This document shows positions 8,384 through 16,473 of a DNA stretch of 16,473 nt, in pieces. The stretch covers positions 1 to 16,473 of the forward strand of contig BRYA01000024.1 of the NCBI GenBank assembly GCA_030267965.1, in the 5' to 3' direction. The notes beneath the pieces are model-generated. The model ran no database searches. It saw only the letters and a list, made by a program, of their open reading frames with translations, and was not told the origin of the DNA. The stretch is from Triparma columacea. Taxonomy: Eukaryota > Sar > Bolidophyceae > Parmales > Triparmaceae. Position 1 is the stretch's first letter. Each line of letters opens with the position of its first letter. A program made the translations under genes and the position numbers.

Positions 8384-9412
8384 ATGTTGATATTTAAAGT
8401 CCTCCTTATCATCGCTGTCATATCTAAGGTGACACCTTTCATTCTCACTCCCATAATAAACCACGAAAGAAGTCTAGTAAGTCTCCAGTCAGTACCTTCA
8501 GACACCTCAACGAGTGAGGTTGCAGAAAGACCCAGTGTCCCAAGCTCTAATCCATCTGCTGGCGGCCCACCCTCGGGAATAAAACCTGCTGGACCACCAC
8601 CACCTTCTTTAGCCGACCGCGTGTTCGACGTTACCTTCCCTATTCTGTATATTTTCTCACCTCTTCGTTCAACCAACTTGGAATCCTTCAAAAACCTGAG
8701 AGTCCTCTGGACAAGGGCTTTACTGAACGCTCGTAAGGAGATTGACGACCCAATAGCTTACAGGATGCTACCAAGAGGGACTAGAAAGCTCGTCTCTAGG
8801 TTCCCAAGCAAGCTCATCTTCCGTGGACCAGTGAGGAAGAAGCTTAGCTGGATAAAGGACCGGACGGAGTTTATCGACGCAGCAGCTTCCAAGTGGATGG
8901 AAGGATGTCCTACCCCTGGCCAGGTCGTGATCATTGGTGCAGGTTATGACACCCGGGCAGCCCGGTTCTCCCCTCTTAATCCCAACCTCAAGTTCTTCGA
9001 GCTCGACCTCCCGGAGGTCATCGAGACGAAAGCTATGCTCTACGCGAAGACATTCAGGGGGGAGAAGTCTCCCTCCACGTTGATATCGCACGACCTGACG
9101 TCTTCCTCTTCGATATTCGATGCTCTCCCCCCTTCATTCTCCAAGGAACTACCGACTCTCTTCATCATAGAGGCCGTCATGTTTTACCTCCCGCCTCCCT
9201 CGATCAATAACCTTCTATCGTCCGTCTTCTCCCTGCCTTCGCCTTCGCAAACGATCATCGTGGACAACCTCGCCAAGGTAGGGGTAACGCCTGGGGGTCC
9301 TCCTGACCAAATCAAACAGAAGTGCAAAGACCTTGGGACCAAGTACGGGAAAGAAATGGGAGAGCACAAGGCGATATGGGGCGGAGCGATTCACATGGCA
9401 GAATTCAAATAG
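8384..9412 (+). CDS. SAM-dependent methyltransferase, LCMT/PPM family
   Basis: A single 342-residue exon. The SAM-binding motif I is VVIIGAGYDTRAARFSP at about residues 180-196, followed by the acidic motif FFELDLPEVIETKAML and later LFIIEAVMFYLPPPSI. These match the leucine carboxyl methyltransferase-like family (the group with PPM1 and the mycobacterial O-methyltransferases). The family methylates carboxyl or hydroxyl groups on proteins or small molecules; the substrate here cannot be told. The N-terminus MLIFKVLLIIAVISKVTPF is hydrophobic like a signal peptide, followed by a Ser/Thr/Pro-rich spacer, so secretion or plastid import is possible. The catalytic core starts near residue 90. It converges with LIG1, with only 77 bp between the two stop codons. 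Confidence 0.82.
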   Translation: MLIFKVLLIIAVISKVTPFILTPIINHERSLVSLQSVPSDTSTSEVAERPSVPSSNPSAGGPPSGIKPAGPPPPSLADRVFDVTFPILYIFSPLRSTNLESFKNLRVLWTRALLNARKEIDDPIAYRMLPRGTRKLVSRFPSKLIFRGPVRKKLSWIKDRTEFIDAAASKWMEGCPTPGQVVIIGAGYDTRAARFSPLNPNLKFFELDLPEVIETKAMLYAKTFRGEKSPSTLISHDLTSSSSIFDALPPSFSKELPTLFIIEAVMFYLPPPSINNLLSSVFSLPSPSQTIIVDNLAKVGVTPGGPPDQIKQKCKDLGTKYGKEMGEHKAIWGGAIHMAEFK

Positions 9413-9489
9413 AGGGAAAATTTAACTTTCAAGTCCAAGATACAACCCTTCATCTTTTTGTCAAGCTCCCCCTTACCCCAACGCCCCCC

Positions 9490-12400
9490 TTAGAGAAGGT
9501 CGTCATCGTCGTCATCATTGTCCCCTCCCTGTCCCTTGACGCTGTCCTGGTTGTAGTACATGTCGAGAATTTGCTCTGCGTTGGTCGCCTGCTCGCACTT
9601 CTTGTCCGGCCTGAGCCTCTCGAACCTCGGGAACCGCAGCCCGATGCCCCTCTCCGGGTTCCCCGCCTTCCCCAGGGCCCCCTTGTGGGTGCTGCTAAGG
9701 CTGAGGTCGGCGGCCTTGACCTCCCAGACCTGGCTGGGGGAGAACCAGACGTCGGGCTCCAGGGTGTCGCTGACGACGTAGCCTGATGGCTTGGACTCGG
9801 AGACGGCTTCTTCTAGGCCCTTCATCAGGCTCTGGAGGGCATCGTCGCTGAAGCCGGTTCCGCACTTACAAACGCTCTGGTACTCATCAGCCTCTTCGTT
9901 GTAGCAACCGAGCAGGTAAGCGCCGTAAAAACCCGTCCTCTTACCCTTCCCGTAGTAGGCTCCGAGGGGAACCAAGTCGACCGAGTCTCCCATACCCTCA
10001 AGGTAATCCTTCTTGAGCTTGAGCCAGTTGAGCGACCTCTTGCTTGGCTCGTACTGAGAGTTCGCATCCAGGGTCTTGACCATGAGCCCCTCGCACTGTC
10101 CCTTGATGGCGGCGTCAAGGAACTCTTCGATGGCAGTTGTGTCGCCGTCCTCCTGCGCGTCGAGGGAGACAGCGAACCTGAACTTGTTCTGGACGACCTT
10201 GAAGTTCTTCTTCATGAGCTCCCTCCTCTCGCTCAGGCTCTTGGCCATGAGGCTCTGCCCGTTGAGGAACATGAGGTCGAAAGCCTGGACGATTACCTTC
10301 ACCTCCGCCTCCTCGCCCTCGGCCATCTCCCTCTTCCTGGTACTCAGAACTTGGAAGGGAACGAGGATGTCCTTGACGGCGTTGTAGGCCACGACCTCGG
10401 CATCGAGGACGAAGCTGCGGGGAAGGGGGTTATTTAGAGGTGGCGGTTAGAGGTGGCGACGGAGGTACATGTATAGCCGGCGTGTGATGCTCACCTCGTG
10501 ACGCCCGAAGACTCGCACGCCTCCCTGACAAAGGGCGGCACCTCCGGGAACTTGTCTGAGGTGTTGAGCAGGTTCCTCGAGAAGCACTTGACCTTCCCGT
10601 CCTCCGTAAGGTGTACCTGGACGCGCTCGCCGTCGTACTTGTACTCGCACGTGAAGCGCTGGCCGTTGAGGCGCTTGAGGACCTCCTGGACGGACTTGGT
10701 AGGCTTGGCGAGCATGGGCTCGACGGGGGTTCCGGGGGTGAGGTGGCAGTGCTGGGAGAGGTCGCAGAGGGGGTGGACGAGGGCGGTGTCGATAATGCTA
10801 TCGAAGTTGGAGCACTCGGAGAAACCCTTCTTCACGATGTTGACGGCGGCCTCCAAACGCTCGCCGAGAGGGTTTTTGAGGTCCATGAGGAACTGCGAAG
10901 ACGGAGCCGCGGAGTGAGTTGTGTTGGAAGACTGATTGTAGAGGGCCGATCGCGTCGCTTCGATCGCCCCCTAACTCTATTCAACCCTTCGCTTCGCCAA
11001 ATCTCACCTTCTCGTTGTCACTGTAGTTACCTCCCTCGACCCACTTCTCCATAGGCTTGACGCCCTTGGGTACGCTGAGCACGAACGCGTGCGCAAGGGC
11101 CACGATGACGCTACTCCTAGCTAGGCCGATCCTGAGCTTCCCCTGAAGGCCCCTGATGATGAATTTGCACTCTTGCCCACTTGCCCGGACAAGGATTTTC
11201 TTGATCTCCTGAACCTTGACGGCCTGAGACTTATTGCCACTGATGGCGGCGACCTTCCTGAACGACTGGAGGACGTCCTTAAGCAGCAGGGGCTTAGGCT
11301 TCATTCCAAAACCTAGCGTCTTCTGCTTGGACTTGGCGCTCATTGCCACAGTGCCTAGGTCACCAAGCTGCGACGAGCGAAGAGAGCCGCGGTAGTGTTT
11401 GCATTAGTACATCATCCCGAGGCTCCGCACTATAACTTCTTGTCACGCAGCTCTCACCTCCTTGTACTTGGCCTTGATGGTGTTTGAATTGGAACCCGCA
11501 GTCTCGGTCACTGCCTTGATCAGGAAGCTGTCCCCGACCCCCAGCTCTACGCACTCGTAGGATGGCGCGACGTCGTTGCAGGCAAGGTAGACGGTGTTGA
11601 TGAGATCGGAGGGGTTGGTGCGGATGATCTTGCGGAAGAGGGTAGTCATGGTCTGCTGGATCTCGAGGCGGGCGCTGATGCCGTCGATGTGCTCGAAAGC
11701 TTCGCAGACGTGCTGGTACAGGATGGGAGCTTCGGGCTTCCAGTCCTGCGGGGGCGAGGGGGGCAGTGGAAGGGTTGCGTTAGTGCTCCAAATTGTTGCG
11801 CTCTTGCTTCTTGTTCACTCTCACCTTCTTCATGTCCTCCTCCGAGAGGAGGTTCTCATCCTTGGTCATTTTGCCGGCGAGAGTCGTGGACTTCTTCACG
11901 ACTCCACCGGACGTCTTCGTGGTGGAGGAGGAGGAGACATTCTTTGAGGTAAAGACGGAGGCGAGCTTCTTCCCCTCCTCTTCTTCCTCCTCCTCCTCCT
12001 CCTTCTCCACATCCTTCATCTCCACATCCTTCTTCTCCTCCTTCATCTTCTCCCTCTTCTCCTTCATAAGCTGAATCTTACTCTTCCCTTTCTCAACCCT
12101 TTTCTCCTCCTCAACCTTCATCTCCTCCTCCTCCTCCTTCTCCTCATCTTCACTCTCCTCCAAAACCCTCCTCTTACCTCCCCCCCTGTTACCCGCCTCC
12201 TCCTCCCCGAACTCGAACTCCTCATCACTATCGTCTTCGGCGGCCTTCCTCTTCACAGCCTTGGAAACCTCCTTTTTGGCGGACTCCTTGACGGGCTGAG
12301 GCGATAGTGAGATGTTTGGGGAATCCCTTGACGTCTTGTCCTGTTATATGGGAGTTGAAAGGGTATAAAAAGTATTAGAGAACACTATATTAGGCAGAAA

Positions 12401-12570
12401 ATTGCGCCACAACTTCTGAGAGGAACACATACCTGCAAAACCTTCTCGGCGGCAATCGGCTCTTCCTCAGAAATCTTGTCATCAGTCGGCTTTGGCGCGG
12501 CTTCAGCTTTCTTATCGGAGGACTTTGCCTTTTGAGGTTTCCCCCAGAACGAAGCAAGCGTGTTAACCAT
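9490..12570 (-). CDS. LIG1: ATP-dependent DNA ligase I, six exons
   Basis: LIG1 seals nicks during replication and repair by a ligase-adenylate intermediate. Exons: 12570-12433, 12340-11825, 11745-11458, 11367-11008, 10892-10495 and 10414-9490. Every junction keeps frame, giving about 874 residues. The N-terminus MVNTLASFWGK resembles a PCNA-binding box; then a KRK/KRR basic, Glu/Lys-rich linker. The DNA-binding domain spans exons 3-5, with KTLGFGMKPK and GLQGKLRIGLARSSVI. The adenylation motif EYKYDGERVQVH has its lysine near residue 519, followed by SRNLLNTSDKFPEV, FVLDAEVVAYN, VQAFDLMFLNG, EGLMVKTLD and the OB-fold part LVPLGAYYGKGKRTGFYGAY; the end is acidic (DDDDDDLL). Introns are 79-115 nt. 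A second in-frame ATG at 12651 would add 27 residues. Confidence 0.95.
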
Positions 12571-13015
12571 CAAAGCAGAAATTAAGAAACTGGGGACAAA
12601 AAGGCCAAAATCGGCAAAACAGTTCCGAACAACCCTTATTGGATTCACCATCTGCCAATAAAAATCCTCACAGGCGTTTCCTACAAATTTCAACGAACCA
12701 TCTCGCAAAAAACATCTTTTCGATTCCTATTGACTACCTTTAACTTCTCATTAACGCCACTGAAGGCTACAGAACAAAACCAATACCTCACCTCGACCAG
12801 GACTTACCTGGGTCGGTCAAAACCTCCTCATTTTCGCCTTCCCACTCAACCCCCCTCCTTCCACGTAATCTTCTACTTTAATTATCATACATATCTTACA
12901 ATTTTTACGAACGGTTGTGTATTAGCCTCCCACACCCCTCCACTCCTGTAATTGTTCTCTGTAACCCCTTCTATCCCTTCTATCACCCCACCACCTCTAC
13001 CCGCAATTCACAACC
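12571..13015. promoter_or_regulatory. Divergent promoter region between LIG1 and small basic protein gene
   Basis: About 445 bp separate the LIG1 start (12570) from the ATG at 13016. The LIG1-proximal part contains the extended in-frame start at 12651. The rest is pyrimidine-rich on the plus strand, without a recognisable gene; a 73-codon ORF at 12730-12951 has no family features. Shared regulation is inferred from orientation only. Confidence 0.4.
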
Positions 13016-13315
13016 ATGCTTACTAAACACTCCTCCCCCTCCACTCTCCGTCGTTCCCCCCGTCGCCACAAGACCCTGACTCCCCCTTCCTCAAAGAATT
13101 CCAAGCTCTCCCCTTCCTCCTCTGACATAATTGGTCGAACGTCCTCTTCGAGATCCGATGCGACGTCGGAGGTGGACAATAGTAGGAAGACGACGCCGCC
13201 CATCACGGTAAGGGACGAGAGTAAGGCACCGGGGGCGCCGAAGAAGAAAAGGAGAGCACCGCCAAAGGGTGGGAGGGGGTCAGCAATGGTTAAAAAGGGG
13301 GTCAAACTATTCTAG
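13016..13315 (+). CDS. Small basic, probably nuclear protein of unknown function
   Basis: A 99-residue single-exon ORF with a favourable start context (ACAACCATGC). I do not recognise a family. It is Ser-, Pro-, Lys- and Arg-rich and almost certainly disordered. Visible elements are LRRSPRRHKTLTPP, where SPRR fits the consensus of a cyclin-dependent kinase site, and PKKKRRAPPKGGRG, a classical nuclear localisation signal. It ends MVKKGVKLF. It is divergent from LIG1 and may be co-expressed with it. It could be a small chromatin or cell-cycle protein, or a chance ORF; the start context, NLS and length of open frame favour a real gene. Confidence is moderate. Confidence 0.5.
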   Translation: MLTKHSSPSTLRRSPRRHKTLTPPSSKNSKLSPSSSDIIGRTSSSRSDATSEVDNSRKTTPPITVRDESKAPGAPKKKRRAPPKGGRGSAMVKKGVKLF

Positions 13316-13476
13316 TTTTAGGGCAAGGCGTGTGGGGTTAAGGGGAGGGAAGGGGTGTGGAGGGGGATGGGGGGGGGGAGGGGTGTGGGAGGGAAGGGGG
13401 GGGTAGTAACAGGTGTTTTTTTCGTTAAAATAACAAGAACAACAATCTTCCTATTTTTCTTTCCTCGCCCCACGTT
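13316..13476. other. Short G-rich convergent intergenic region
   Basis: Between the stop of the small basic protein gene and the stop of the GtrA-like gene (minus). It consists largely of G-rich runs such as GGGGGATGGGGGGGGGGAGG near 13361-13380, then an AT-rich stretch near 13418-13440 (TTTTTTTCGTTAAAATAACA). The latter could contain 3'-end signals for one of the transcripts. Confidence 0.4.
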
Positions 13477-14465
13477 TCACTTCATGGTCATCGACAGCAC
13501 AATATAAGTGAAGATCCCGCACCCGTAAACACTGATAATGAAGCTCCACGGGTCCTTAGCACCAGCCTTAATAGCGAGAGCCTTCAGGACTGCGGTTATC
13601 CAAATAGCGTTGCTGTAAGTTCCGTAAGTCACTGCGAGGGTGGACCAGTACCTAGAGGTAGGGAGGAAAGAGGAGTGCGTTTTAGGGTCGAGCGGGGGGG
13701 CAAACGGAGGTGGGACAATGGCAATTATTTAGGGGAATGGGGGCGGAGGTATGGGTAATTACACGCGCTACACAAAGGTAATCCTCGCTGCCAGCCAGGG
13801 TCCTCGCTGCCAGCCAGGGTCCTTTTTTTGTCCCTCCCCCCCCCCCCTCCCCCCCCCCCTCTCCCGAACCGATCCCTGTGCCTTTTTTGGTATGCTCACC
13901 TCTTTGAAGAGGGGAATTTGCCCCCCTCTTTGCCAGTTTCTGAGAGGATGGAGGGGAGGCCGAAGACTAAGAGGGCGTTTATGATGTGCTGAATGGGGAT
14001 ATCGACGAGGTAAGAGAGGACGAAGCAGACCGTCTTTCGGGGAGAAGGGGGGAAGGGGAGGTTAAGGATAAAAGGGGAGGTGAGAATTACAAAATGAACA
14101 GCTCCATCACGACGGCTGTACCTTAAGGTAGTCATGAGACTTTTGTAAAGTTGAATTGAATCTTCTATCCACTTCTATCTAGCATCATCAGCCATTGCTG
14201 TCCCCAAAATCACTCACCTCAGCCACATCCTCAGATAGTGAAGTCAAATACGGAGCTAAAATGGGCCTTGACGCGACTAAAATCTTATAGAATATAAAGT
14301 TACCTACAGTTCCTGCAAAGAAGAACTACGTTTCTGACTGTTAGACACAAGTTCACGCCCTAAGAACCCAAATACTGCATACAAAAAAACTCACCCGAGG
14401 AAAATGAGGGAGAAGGAAATATAGCCTATGTAACTGACGTAGAGGTTCAATAGCCTTATCAGGAG
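13477..14465 (-). CDS. Multi-pass membrane protein resembling GtrA, 5' end unresolved
   Basis: Recognisable exons: 14465-14395, 14312-14218, a likely 18-nt microexon 14139-14122, 14033-13900 and 13651-13477 (stop at 13479-13477). The protein pieces are LLNLYVSYIGYISFSLIFLG, TVGNFIFYKILVASRPILAP, SHDYLK, TVCFVLSYLVDIPIQHIINA, then YWSTLAVTYGTYSNAIWITA and DPWSFIISVYGCGIFTYIVL. They form about four membrane helices. The order and the DIP-QH-NALLVFG motif recall GtrA-like proteins of algae, a group related to bacterial polyprenyl-linked sugar translocases; this resemblance is from memory and weak. The last three junctions keep phase. The first (14395 to 14312) is off by one base, and no ATG exists in the first exon, so the 5' end lies upstream and is not defined. 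A 19-bp tandem duplication sits in the 248-nt last intron. Confidence 0.6.
13782..13819. repeat. Perfect 19-bp tandem duplication in intron
   Basis: TCCTCGCTGCCAGCCAGGG occurs at 13782-13800 and is repeated at once at 13801-13819. It lies in the last intron of the GtrA-like gene, next to T and C homopolymers at 13821-13860. It looks like a recent local duplication. Confidence 0.85.
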
Positions 14466-14622
14466 CTACTATACCTCCACCAGGTGGGGGAAGGAAGGCA
14501 TGGTGACCGACCACGGGGGCAGAGGGGAGAGGGACCCTGGAAACAAGGGCAAGGTCCATCTTCAGGATTTTGTCCCCCAGCATCCTGGATCCAAAAGATT
14601 TCTCTTCAGAAAGGCTTTAAAA
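14466..14622. promoter_or_regulatory. Region between divergent GtrA-like and hydrolase genes
   Basis: About 157 bp between the first defined exon of the GtrA-like gene (minus) and the hydrolase start at 14623. It should hold the promoter of the hydrolase and also the missing first exon of the GtrA-like gene, for which a candidate is the minus-strand ATG near 14499 followed by GAG|GTATAG. It may therefore be part coding and part promoter. Confidence 0.35.
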
Positions 14623-16205
14623 ATGGGACGTGACCCTGAGGACATATCCGTCGAGCTTTCGGAGCCTTCATCTCCCCTCAACGGCACCTCCCGCAAGTCT
14701 TCCTCCTCCTTTCCCTCAGAAGACTCCACCCCCAACTGCTGGCTTCGGCCCTGCTGCGGATGCTGTACTTGCGTACCCATTGAAGGGTGGTGCATGAGCC
14801 CGGCGTTCTGGCTTGGGTTCCTTGGACTGTGGGGATTGATGACCCTTCTGATGAACATGGTGAGAATACCCTGAAAGGGTCGTGTCGTCAAGGGATCCAA
14901 AGTAGTAGCCAACCCCTTCCGACCCCCCCGCAGTTCTGCAGGACGCGTACCGGCTCCCCTTTCTACTCCATGTCCCCCTCCTTTGACACCTACGGCATGT
15001 TCTTTATCATCGTTTTCGCCTTCGGCTCAGCAATCGCATTCTACAACAGGGAAGCACTCAAGAAAATAGTCTCCGCCAAGGCGCTCCCCCCCAACACATT
15101 CAAGAAGCTCTCCACCTTCCTGGTAGTGTACGTGCTCCTCATGTACCCCCTCTTCAAGATAGCCCAAGCTTCCATATACCCCGGTATCGTCGTCAAACTC
15201 TGGGCCGAGATCCGACCCTCCGATGCTTCTTCCACTGGCGAGGAATTTAAGTTCACTTCCACGCTCGACGGCGCCACCTTGGGCGCATACCACCAGATGT
15301 AAGAGTGTGGGGATCAGGGCAGCTTCTGGCCAAGTCAAAGCGTCGTCATTCACTAGCTCACTAACCAACTATCACTTTGTCACAGACACTATGGCCCCTC
15401 CGTCGACACAGTCGTCCCTAACGCGGACCCGGCTAACGTGCCGAACGGGGAGGAGATTGTGCCGGTAGTGTTCCTCGGAGGCAACGGGGGCTCGATGTGG
15501 AGCAACGCGAGGTCGGGCCAGGACTTTATCCAGCGATACCTGGATAAGGACGTCAAGTATTTTGATGTTTACAGCTTCTCTTACAGGGGATATGAGCCGA
15601 ATGAGCACCTGGGGGTCAGCGAGAAGAAAGTTGTAGCCGATAGTATCGACTTTGTGAACTGGGTCATGGACAAGGTAAGGCCCTCCCACCACGTCGAAAC
15701 TAACTGGGACAAAAAATTACCGCCCCTTCATCTCACATTTTACCCCCCCCCCAACCCAACCCTCCAGTTTCCCAACAGGCGCCCTATAATAGTATCCCAC
15801 TCCCTAGGGACCGGCCCAGCCTCAGCAGTCTCAGAGCACTTCCAGGACTCCCTCTCCTGCATTGTCTTCGGGATGCCGTTCTCCACCATGACCCAGACGT
15901 CCCAGGAGGTGGCTTATTATACTCCGATGATCTACCTCTACCTGGTGGACAGGTGGAACAGCGTGGGAAGGGTGAAGAAGATGAGCCCTGAAGTCCCCGT
16001 CGTGATACTCTCCGCCGGCAAGGACGAGTTGATTGCGCCGCACCACCAGAAGAGCATGTTCGAGGCGGCCAACAGCAACGACAAGCTGTTCAGCTATGTG
16101 GAGGAGGGGCGGCACATGGACATCATGGACGCGATATACTTGCTGGGGGTGGAGTACGACGACTGGTTCGAGAGAGGATGCATGGGACGGAGGATAATAA
16201 GCTGA
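14623..16205 (+). CDS. Membrane-anchored alpha/beta hydrolase, four exons
   Basis: Exons are 14623-14859, 14934-15298, 15386-15674 and 15768-16205; junction phases match and give 442 residues. Residues 1-60 are Ser-rich, ending in a Cys cluster, CWLRPCCGCCTC, near a membrane segment (FWLGFLGLWGLMTLLMNMF). Two further hydrophobic segments follow, YGMFFIIVFAFGSAIAF and LSTFLVVYVLLMYPLFKIA. The hydrolase fold has VVFLGGNGGSMW (oxyanion region), FDVYSFSYRGYEPNEH, the nucleophile elbow SHSLGTG, then VVILSAGKDELIAPHH (acid) and EEGRHMDIMD (base). The catalytic Ser, Asp and His are therefore all present. The layout recalls ABHD12/ABHD13-type membrane serine hydrolases acting on lipids or acyl groups; the substrate is unknown. 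Intron 3 (15675-15767) is 93 nt and has no in-frame stop, so its retention would only insert 31 residues. Confidence 0.87.
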
Positions 16206-16233
16206 TTTCCTTTCATCGATAACATTATCTTAT

Positions 16234-16473
16234 TTACACATAGTAAGCTTTCGCACCCCCGTCCAGCGCGTCCTGTATGACCTTCGGTATCTCCCCCCCC
16301 AAGCCCTCCTTCCTGATCTCCTCTACTCCAATTCCATCAACCTCCGCCCCCCCCACATTCCCGGCAACCACATAATAGCAGTAGCCCCCCCCGACCCTGA
16401 CCTCTGTAACCAACCTTACCCCATCCACTCCCTTATCCCCCCCGTACCCCATGGATAGGAGCGTGTTAAAATC
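16234..16473 (-). CDS. C-terminal part of an unrecognised protein, cut by window edge
   Basis: An open minus-strand frame enters at 16473 and stops at 16236-16234 (TAA), giving 79 codons. The window edge cuts the 5' side, so the gene start is outside. Visible pieces are DFNTLLSMGYGGDKGVDGVR, LVTEVRVGGGYCYYVVAGNV and EIRKEGLGGEIPKVIQDAL, ending in GGAKAYYV. It is Gly- and Val-rich with one short amphipathic helix near the end. I cannot name a family. It converges with the hydrolase gene, with only 28 bp between the stop codons, and the frame has good codon-like structure without interruptions. An intron inside it cannot be excluded, because GTAAGG occurs near 16422. Confidence 0.55.
   Translation of the reverse strand, partial: DFNTLLSMGYGGDKGVDGVRLVTEVRVGGGYCYYVVAGNVGGAEVDGIGVEEIRKEGLGGEIPKVIQDALDGGAKAYYV

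Noticed and set aside
4164..9000. Metal or photosynthesis gene cluster built from DUF4198, TPR, GT49 and methyltransferase
   Set aside because: The genes lie on alternating strands with separate exon sets and no shared pathway; eukaryotic adjacency alone does not support a cluster.
9322..9786. 154-codon plus-strand ORF with hydrophobic runs
   Set aside because: It is antisense to the last LIG1 exon and overlaps the end of the methyltransferase in another frame.
10611..11054. 147-codon plus-strand ORF
   Set aside because: It is a shadow of LIG1 exon 5 and runs across a real LIG1 intron.

Overview
The window is nuclear DNA from a eukaryote, most likely a photosynthetic stramenopile (ochrophyte alga). 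Nearly every gene is split by short GT-AG introns (about 76-248 nt), with GTGAG-type donors, CTAAC/TTAAC branch-like motifs and C-rich tracts ending in GCAG. The gene starting at 5015 encodes a protein with a signal peptide, an aromatic residue at the cleavage point and a second twin-arginine signal. This is the targeting architecture for the thylakoid lumen of a secondary red plastid. A bolidophyte/Parmales or similar alga is a guess; no marker gene fixes it. I saw no tRNA, rRNA, CRISPR array, intact transposon or viral gene.

Layout, left to right: unassigned sequence with a 20-bp direct repeat (1-285); a PDZ-domain protein (+, three exons); ERCC1/Rad10 of the XPF-ERCC1 repair nuclease (-, two exons, the second recognised from its helix-hairpin-helix); a secreted DUF4198/NikM-like protein (-, two exons); a lumenal TPR protein (+, two exons); a LARGE/B4GAT1-type GT49 glycosyltransferase (-, three exons); an LCMT/PPM-type SAM methyltransferase (+, one exon); DNA ligase I (-, six exons); a 99-residue basic protein (+); a four-helix membrane protein resembling GtrA (-, at least five exons); a membrane-anchored alpha/beta hydrolase (+, four exons); and the C-terminal part of an unrecognised gene running off the right edge (-).

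From the DUF4198 gene onward the strands alternate perfectly, so neighbours share either a divergent promoter or a convergent 3' region. Gaps are small: 78 bp between the start codons of the DUF4198 and TPR genes, 77 bp between the methyltransferase and ligase stops, and 28 bp between the last two genes. The genes do not form one pathway. Two DNA-repair or replication genes (ERCC1, LIG1) lie about 6 kb apart, and LIG1 shares a divergent promoter region with a small, probably nuclear, protein. Nothing here is clearly a new multi-gene system. The most interesting points are the predicted N-terminal histidine of the secreted DUF4198 protein, a likely 18-nt microexon, two possible starts of the ligase, and the strand-alternating compact layout.
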